A stretch of DNA of 64,000 nt. Source: Patiria miniata. Lineage: Eukaryota > Echinodermata > Asteroidea > Valvatida > Asterinidae. Below the pieces are notes generated by a model, which was not told the DNA's origin, made no database searches, and saw only the letters and a program-made list of their open reading frames with translations. The position numbers and the translations under genes are program-made. The DNA lies in contig NW_024037059.1 in assembly GCF_015706575.1 (NCBI RefSeq), positions 33,738,129 through 33,802,128 of the forward strand, read 5' to 3'. Shown piece after piece: positions 40,801-49,900 of the stretch; the stretch's first letter is position 1, and the number at the start of each line of letters is the position of its first letter.

Positions 40801-41523
40801 AGCTTTGGATCCAACTACATGTAAACAGAAATCCAAGCAACCTTTATGGTGAAAAAAAGAACAGCGCCCTCTGCGATTACAGCCAGAAATTGTTACAGAG
40901 GGCGGTACAACCTTTCCCGTGGTGGGCAACCAATGAGGATCTTTCTTTGGCTGTCGAAAGGTCACTTATATCCAATCATAAAGTTTGTTGACTTACAAGC
41001 GTTTCTATGTAAATAGTTGTCCTAAACGTATTTGAATGTTTCTTTGAAGTAAGTTCTCGAAAAAAAAAATAATAAAATGAGTTTTTGTTTTCGGTTTCAT
41101 TGACGTAGGTCCGTGCGTCACGCTTGATTTTCCATTGTGTTCACGAGGAAATAATGGCCACAGAACTTTCTCTCGTTGCATCGAAACAGAAATAGATGAA
41201 TAGAGCAATCACCAGTAGTCACATACGAAAGGAAATAGACACTTCACGGCTTACATGTTCACTGAAGGACTAACTGTGGCAGGATTCTGTTGTTACTGGA
41301 CAATGCTTGCGGATTTTGTTCACATTGTGCTCGCTGCCATAATAAGCAAATAGTTAAGTAAAAAAAATCCTTTACTGAATAGTGCTGATTATTAAATAAC
41401 TTCAGAAACTCTCCCTATCTGTCGCTTCTAGAGAGCTAAATGGTTAATCTGTTTTTGATATTCGGAGTTTATAGTACCCTGACGATTTAATACAGCATCA
41501 CCCCTGTGTTTTCGAAGATCAAG
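34830..41523. other. Non-coding stretch upstream of the first gene
   Basis: AT-rich sequence with no supportable exon. A 116-codon open frame at 38042-38392 has no recognisable domain and no splice partners. A short tandem duplication (ATCCAACTACATGTAA, twice) lies near 40,786-40,823. The promoter of the gene that starts at 41524 must lie near the right end, but I see no clear TATA box there. Confidence 0.45.
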
Positions 41524-41629
41524 ATGCGCCTTCCGGATTGGACAGTTTTGTGGATGGTGTGCATGGTTCAGCTGACTTCGTTTGTCCTGGCTAATACCGT
41601 TCCGCAAACCTCCATCCGGGATCACAAAG
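41524..41629 (+). CDS. Exon 1: start codon and signal peptide
   Basis: The ATG at 41524 was chosen because it gives a compact signal peptide. The frame runs upstream only to a GTG at 41506 with no other ATG. It encodes residues 1-35 plus one base. The donor is AAAG/GTGAGT, a strong match to consensus. Confidence 0.8.
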
Positions 41630-44600
41630 GTGAGTTGCTTGATCTCTTTTTTTTCTTAATACGAGGTCCTGAATTGTCGACCAGGCGTTCTGTGTCATTT
41701 TAATGTTTTCTGATTAATGTAAAGTCGCAATTGCGCACGGAATGAATTGTAATAGGCGAACGAACGTGTGAACCAGTGCTTCCACTTTTAAGGATTATTT
41801 TACCGTTAACGTTAACGTCCTATGGAATTTTTTTTAATGTATTGAAAAAGCTAGAGAAGTTTAAAAGAAAACCAAAATCTGAAGGACATTTAAAAGAAAT
41901 TTCAAAAATATAAGAAAGCAAAATCAAGAATATCATTTGACAGTATAAATTTGTGTTCAAACAAATACCGTATTAAATAGGCTGCGGCTTGAGGGCCATT
42001 GACAGCACACGTGAAGAGCCGCAGCCGCAGTCTGATGATGATGAGGACGCAGTTAAGCTTCGAAAAGACTTTCTCTGAAAACTGAGAAACTTAACATTTT
42101 AATTGTTTGTGATTTTTTGGCACTTGGCCGGGATAGCCCACGAAAGTCTTTCGACTTATTTCCGGTGAAGATGTGGAAGGAAATGACAGTTTACGTGGTG
42201 GGAGGAGGGAAACACCAGGATAATATTCTGGGGAAAAACCCACGGAATCAGGCATGGACTGAAAACCAAATCCACATATTGTCCCAGGCGGACCCAGGGC
42301 CACAGCGGTGGAAGGCTAGGGACGTACCGCTACGCCAACCTGACTCCCTATTACTACATGGTGAGCTAAGTAAAGCCTGGAAAAGCTCAGGAAACTTCAA
42401 GACAATTCAGACGAAATTACAGGAAATCACAGGAAAAATATAGCCATCTAATGTAGCGGTCGGCCCTGCTGTATTAGTCAGAGGGGAAATCCATCCACCA
42501 GTTACGGCATTTACTGAACACAGCAATCATTGGACGGGACACTTCTCCTTGCTTTGCTTTCAATTAGTTGAGGATTTATAATGTCGACATCCAGTACGAG
42601 GAGAAGTTTTAATCACAAGAAGTAAACAAAACCAAAAACCATACAAAGAAACAGAACAATAATATTTTAGAGTTCTCTGCAGCTTGTACATCTCACACGT
42701 TGGAAGTCAAGACTTTCAGTATGAATTTATAATAAAAATAGAATTAACATTCTAGTTAAATAAGATCTTACCCTGACGTCTTTAAGCCCAAAATATCAGA
42801 AACATCAAATAGCTGCGTTATTATACTCCACAAGAAGCCATCTCAGCAGACTGGCATTGCTTCCGAGCTGCAGGAGTCAAGCGTACCAGGCCGTGGGAAC
42901 TGTCTCGATAACGCGCAAGACTATGCGAGTGCCATGTATACAAATGTATACAAATGTATACAATGTAAGCGACTTCCGGCCGACGAGAGTGTGGTCGAGA
43001 AAAATGCTTCGTAATTCAGCACGTGTGGGTCAAAATGTCATATACGAATAAAGATCAAAGGTTACCTGACTGGGAAATCCAAGGAAATTCAACTTTGGGA
43101 AGTGGAAACACTGATGTGAATCGAGTTTAATTATTCATAACGTGTACACAGACTTTGGAAAATCCGGGAAACGGCATTTTTGAAGTTGCTGTTAGGCCTA
43201 TAGCTGCACTGTTATCTCTGCTTCTATTATTGTTGTTGCGCGATGCTGCTGCTGTTGCTGTTTGTTTGCTGCTTTTTCTTTTGCTGCTACTGATGTTGCT
43301 ATTGGTTGTTGTTGCTGCTGCAGCTGCTGATGCTGCTGTTGTTGCAACTGCTGATGCTGCTGCTGTTCATGTCGTTACTCTTATGTCATGCCTCATTATT
43401 TTCTCACTTTGTTATCGACGGTCCATCAAGCAGCGTAGCCAGGGTTCTCATCATAGGGGGCGAGTGGGGGTCGGGTGTGGGGAGGGGGGGGGGCTGGATT
43501 TGCAGTGGAGGGGCGCCCAATTTCATCCGTGCTGAAAGGTAGACAGGCTGTTTTTTTCACCGGACACCCGGCCTCCGTAAAATCAAAAAGTGCGGGGGGG
43601 GGGGACCATCTTCCAATGGGACCCTGTTCAAAAAGGAAATGTCAGACAATAGGTGGCGCTTTTCCATTTTCCACAGGACGTTCAAATATAAAAGCAAATC
43701 CCGAAAAACACGGTTTTCGTGAAAAATAAACAACAAACGTGAAAAAGGCACTTAAATTTAAACCCGCAAATCATGGTAACTTATAGGAATGCACTTTTCT
43801 TCAGTTGCCATATTTCCACTGGGGCGGGTGAGACTGGGGCGGCGATTTTTTTTATGGGGCGGTGCGTGCCTCTCTATGGGATTTTGCGCCGCGAGACAAG
43901 CTTCTGCCATATATTATTGCCAAAAAGTACTGTATGATATGTGCATTGCATCTTATGGCTTTGCAAGAGCTAGAGAGAAAAGACTCTCTTTCTCAAAGGG
44001 TATTGTTACTTTTTCGTTTAGCATGCCGAAAGCGACTTGAGAGTTGAGACGCCTATACGCGCATTTCGACAACCTCATTGGTCGAAGAAACACTGTGCAG
44101 GTGCGTCGTCGCTTACGCGAACGCTTACGTCATTCCTCAGACCTTAGCCTCTGGCTTGAAGACATCAGTCCCTATAGCCTTGAAGATTTCGGCTCAATGT
44201 GCCATTTTCCCATTCAATAAATAGAAAAAAAAATCATATGATATGGTTTTAAGCCAAAGTTCGGGGTCTTTCCATCTTGGTTCAGATCAATAGAAAAAAA
44301 ATCATACAGTTGAAACAATACAATTTTTTTCCAAGAAACAACGTTGAACAAAATGTCCATCAAACAAACAAACCATCACCTTCACAAACACTAAGCCAAG
44401 GAGCAAACTCCAAGCCGAGGTTGCATATAGGCTAAGTTAAAATTGAAACAGTTTTCTTTGCCATCTTCATTCAAAGTGTTTCTAATTTTTTTTTTAATTA
44501 TATATCTAGACGCGTCAATTGACGACAGTTATGAGGAATACAGCAATATAGATCCTTTCCATAGACAACTAATGATGCAGGTGTATGGTGCTCACCGATT

Positions 44601-46931
44601 TGGTGGATTTGGGACATTTCGTCCGTCTGGAAACGGCACTTCTGGTAAGACAATTGATCCGCGGATTGCATGTGTCTCCTTTTTTCCGCGGTCAATCCCA
44701 CTATGTTTTGTGTTTTAAAAAAAATATCATTTTTTGTGCATTTTTAAACGACCTAAAATGACCCCTACATGACCTTTGAACTTCAATTTAGGAAAAGTTG
44801 TGACGAACACCACCCAAGGATCACTCCATCCAAGTAACATTGAAATCCGTCAAATTCTGTAGACAAAGAAAATATTTGATGCATATTCGAACAATCACCT
44901 CTAATGACCCCTACATGACCTTTGACCTCAGTAATCCGATGAAGAAGTGTGTCTTCCTACCTAAGGGTCACTGTATCCAAGTAGTTTCATCAAAATCCAT
45001 AAAAGCATGTAGAAGTTGTACATATTTTCTCTCAAAAACCTAACCTATAAAAACGGGGCTACGGACGACATCACGGGAAGGACTTGTGGGTTAGGAGAAT
45101 TGTTGTCCTTTTATTTCACTTGTGGGGTACCGTTCCCTTTGTACGAGTACCCCACAAGTAACTCTGGTGTGTACGGTCATACAGAAATTTGGACTAGTTA
45201 GTGTCTCCCAAAACTTCGTTTAGGCGACACAAGTACGATGTTTATTATCTGCGAAACCTTCGACTGTTGCTCGCTTCCCCCATCGTTCTACCCGAGGGTG
45301 CCGGTGTCAGCTGATCCCTAACACAATATCTTTGAAGGAAAAGCAGGCGTCGTAAAGCATTATGGACACCATATTAATCTAAGTGCATTCGTGCGCAAGG
45401 GTCATGCGTTGATTCCGATTCGGGTCACTGGCTATACAAAATCCGCCCAATGAGAGCGCAAACAGTAAAGGTCACTGGCTGCGCCCGGACCCGCGGGATC
45501 ACCGAATTAGGTTGTAGGCCTGCCTATACTTTTACTGCTGCGGAAAGTGTGATCCACCATCTTCAACCAAAAAGTTGCCAAAAAGGGTCTTTTAGTTATC
45601 AGCTATCAGGGCTGAAAATGTGAAATACAGGCACTGCAAATTCACAAAAATTATTTCGATCAATCGTGCACAGCTGCTCATTAAAAGCTTTCTGCTCACA
45701 AAAGTTGTGTTATGGAGAAGATTGAATCACTGAAAACATAGATTGTTTATTCCAAGTCAAATCTGTACAAATCATTCCAAGAATTGTGACCAAAACATAC
45801 TTTATCCTACCTCTTGAGACCCAAATTGTGTTTTCGCGCCTTCAGTTTTGACTTGTGACTTGTGATTGACCCGATTAAAGCACAGCTCCTTATTGACATT
45901 TAGAAGCTTAAGCCCTAATGTAGAAATGACTGGTAAACAACATTGGAACTGTTGTTTTTTCTTCTGCCGACGATTCGGTTTAGGTGATATCGGGAGTGCA
46001 ATGCTGAAATGGTTCCTCGGCATTTCGGGATCGGCCATTCTCTTTCTGGTGTGTCTTCTCATGTTTTTGTGCCGTGCAGATTTGGCGAGGTGAGTGCAAC
46101 ATTTTCCAACCTAATAAAACATGGCATAGGCCTAATCACAGCGGTTGTGTGTGTGTGTGTGGGGGGGGGGGGGGGTGTTAAGAATTGACAGAATCAAGGC
46201 CCCCCCCCCACCAAAAAATGATTCAGTTTTAGGCGATATCGGGAGTGCAATGCTGAAATGGTTCTTCGGCATTTCGGGATCGGCCATTCTCTTTCTGGTG
46301 TGTTTTCTCATTTTTTTGTGCCGTGCAGATTTTGCGAGATAAGTGCAACATTTTCCCACCCAATAAAACATGGCATAATCACTGCAGTTGTGTACAAGCA
46401 TTACATACGCTGTGTGGACTTTCGAACAAAAGAGGTCCACATAAACCAGGTTGCAGGGACGTTGTGTGGACTTGCCCACGTCCACACAATGTTTCCCCAT
46501 TTCTGGGCAACAGGTTTAGAGGCATTTTGGGGTAGTAAGTTTATCTGTGACAGAATGAAGAGAAACACTAAAGGGAATCATAGAAAAAAATGGGTTGAAA
46601 GAGTTTTCACAGTTTGAGAAAAATGAGTTTTTTTATACTGGTTTTTCTTAACCCCTTAAGCACGGGTTATAATGGGGACATTCCTCCACACATAGAGCAA
46701 GTGGCCCGCATGACTGCACAGCCTTTGTGTGGTAGCGGGAATGCGCAAAAGCAGCAGCTGTGGAACTACCCACTAGCTGTGTGCCACGGCATACCACAAC
46801 TGGCAACTGCATTCCAATGAGGATTAGCGGCCGCGGCCATGACCGCTTCCCGGGCCCATGGGGTTTAACTACTAAAAAGCAATGGAAAGTCTATACAAGT
46901 AACGTAAACCTTCGTGTGTGCGGGTGTGGGT

Positions 46932-46962
<31 letters not shown>

Positions 46963-49900
46963 GTTAAGAATTGACAGAATCAAGGCCCCCCACAAAAAAA
47001 AACGTTTTAGGTGATATCGGGAGTGCAATGCTGAAATGGTTCCTGGGCATTTCGGGATAGGCCATTCTCTTTCTGGTGTGTCTTCTCATTTTTTTTGTGC
47101 CGTGCAGATTTTGCGAGGAAAGTGCAACACTTTCCAACCTAATAAAATCCAGAATGTTTTTTGAGTATTGAGCTTATACAATACAAAGGTTTGACCACAA
47201 CACTGACGTATTAGGCCCATTCTGGCTAATACGTCGACACAGTCTACTCAACAAATACAAGGGTATCTCGAAAGGCTCGTGTCATTTTGCACAATATCGA
47301 GTCGGGGTGGCAGTGCAAGACCGAAATTTCTTCAGGAAACTTGAGACATTTCTCACTCGTTCGTAAGGGGCTTCAGTTCATCTTTGTTTTATGGAAATGA
47401 CAGGTTCTGTGCGAAAGACAATTCGCGGATATTCTTTACATGTAACTACTAAACAGGTGCAATTTCAGCATATGACTTTGTTGTGTTCACTTCGCTAAAA
47501 CCTCTGTGCGGGCCCGTTTCCGGGAGAAAATTCCCGTAAAATGGCCCTTTTTTCCCGACGTTTTTAGTCATAGTTTGATAACCGCGCGGTCTTTTTCAAT
47601 GGGGTTAAACGGTTTCACTCATGATATTTATAAAAAAAATTATCTTGAAAAAAAATCCCCGTCATTTCGGCTTTGAAAATGTGAACTTTTCATCATCTTC
47701 CTGTGTAAACGCACCGATTCAGCACCCTCGCGTCGACTCTTTTGACTGTAACTCCTGACTGGAGCATCAAATTGTACGGGGTTAAACGGAATCGAATAGC
47801 TTAGCTCCTTCTCTTTCCTTACATGTAACACTTGTTTTGATTGGCCAAACCAATGATTCCCTTGGTTACCACGTTTCACCCCAATCTCCCTCCCCTTCGC
47901 AAAATCACTAATGACAATCATCATATCCTCCATACTTCAGATCGCCTTGCCCGCGCCATCCCCAACGGCCCCACATTGGCTTACAGGCGTCCTCGAAATC
48001 TACGGAAATTGATTGTTCGAGCTGAAGTCCCATCCTTAGATGCATCCCCTCCCACCCAGCATGGTACGTTCAAGTGCAGTTCCAGATGTGTTGTCTGCCA
48101 GAGTCATATCCAGGAGTCTGACTCCTTTTCTGGCCACTCTTCTGTCACTACCCACAGAACCATTGGTAAAATCACTTGTAACACCTCTAATGTCATATAT
48201 CTCATTTCTTGCAGGGTCTGCGGAGTGCAGTATGTAGGTGAGACTAAGAATACGCTCAAGAAGCGTTTCTATGCCCACCGGTCAACGGTCAACACCAAGA
48301 AACTAGACAACCCTGTTGGTCATCACTTCAACCTGCCTAACCACTCCATTTCTGATATGATTTTACAGGGCATTGAATCTCTCCATCGCAAGGACTCAGT
48401 TCGCCTCAGCAGAGAAAAAGTATGATGAATCGTCTTCGAACTATTCAACCACTTGGTCTCAACATCCAACTTGGAAATGAATAATCCTTTTCTTCCTCCA
48501 TTGTCTTCTGTTACAGATAATCCACCTGGTCTTCCTTGTTTGTGTTTACCCATCTCCCCCATCTTTCATCCCTTTCCACCTCCATACTGTCCCCCCCCCC
48601 CGCATCATCCCCCTTCACTCTCACACAATTGTTTTGTCCGTTCCCACTCCCTGTGACCTTTGATCCTTCCCCTTTCTGGTCCCTCTCCTGTTTACACCAG
48701 ACCCCTTGTGGTTTGCCATCTCCCTTTGTTTCTTTGTTCTCTCATCCACCCTCCCCTGCATCTTTCCACACCTTTCCCACCTAATCCTCGCTTTGTGTTT
48801 CTTCTTTCAGCCCTGCATGTTTGTGTGCATCCCCATGTTAATGTATGTACCTCTGTCATTTCTGTTTTAGCCTCTGAAGAAGAACTTGCTAAGTTCGCAA
48901 CGTCAGGCCACATTAATTTTTAGATTTACTTGTTTTGATTGGTTGAAAAAAACCACCGTCATTTTCACGAAGAAAAAAGTGGCCAATGACAACTTTCGAT
49001 CGATAAGGCATTGTTCGAGACTTACATCGATGTACCATTGCTTACCCCGCGTTTCAAGATCTTGGACTCTGCTCATCACCCGTTTACAGGACATGTTTTC
49101 TCCAATTCTACTTTGAATAAGACATTTAAAAACTACCCATTTGTAAATTAGTTATCTGGAACTATAACTGTGGTCTTTATAGGAGTTAATTTCATTTTTG
49201 AATAATGTAAATTTGGATCTGAATAGTGTTCACATCAAGGCAGTTATAGAAATTTGTGACGGAAAGAACGCGCATTTGTTAATTGGGCCGTACCATTTTG
49301 TTTGTGGGGAGGATATCTATGCATGTACACGTAAGTGTACGTCGGATTTCTTGAGGGAAACAAAATGTGAAAGGATGTATATGTCAAGCTTGACAAAATC
49401 GGACAAGATTGTACTATTAGACATACCTTTACATTGATATGTACACAAAACCTATACGTCATGTCATGTATAGGTTTGTTTTAACCATTTTATGAATGGA
49501 GTGTGCTGGGCCACACTTTAGGGTCAAACGCACAGCCGCACAGGGCCAGCGTTAATCCGATTATGTAGCACTGGACCTCTGTGTAACACTCTGCGCGCCA
49601 GATTTATACTGTGAAATTAAGTGAACAAATGTGGGGGTAACAAAAGTGAAAATAGAAAGTCTTGACATTTCTCTGATCTGACGGCGGTGTTACTCGTATT
49701 AAACTAACACTGAAACTTCAATTCGGCCAATGTTTTTTTCTTGGTTTTATATTTATAAGATCCCTTTTTCAAAATACAATGAGATGTACAATGTTGATTG
49801 ATGTTTCGGGGGAATTTAAGCTATCCATCCATTTATAAGATTATCAATCTGCTGGAACTTTGCGAGAGTCACTCGTTCACCGCACACACTATTTACGCCG

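Larger units (their letters stand above)
47845..48927 (+). mobile_element. 5'-truncated Penelope-like retroelement
   Basis: The insert is 1083 bp and is bounded by a perfect 15-bp direct repeat. It starts in the open reading frame, so the reverse-transcriptase core is missing, as expected for a 5'-truncated retroelement. The coding remnant ends in a GIY-YIG endonuclease domain. A CT-rich 3' untranslated region of about 440 bp follows. The final 60 bp contain a CCTCTGAAGAAG...TTCGCAACGTCAGG block, typical of the ends of these elements. It lies in intron 3 of the membrane-protein gene in the same orientation. Confidence 0.85.

Noticed and set aside
43155..43535. 126-codon poly-Leu/Ala frame
   Set aside because: It is the translation of an imperfect GCT/GTT microsatellite followed by G-runs.
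46233..46345. Copy 2 exon as start of an AT-AC (U12-type) intron
   Set aside because: The sequence after the exon is ATAAGTG, which lacks the ATATCCTT donor of U12 introns. Simple mutation of the GT donor explains it better.
47841..48425. 194-codon frame as a host gene
   Set aside because: It is the C-terminal part of a Penelope-like retroelement bounded by a target duplication, truncated and frameshifted.
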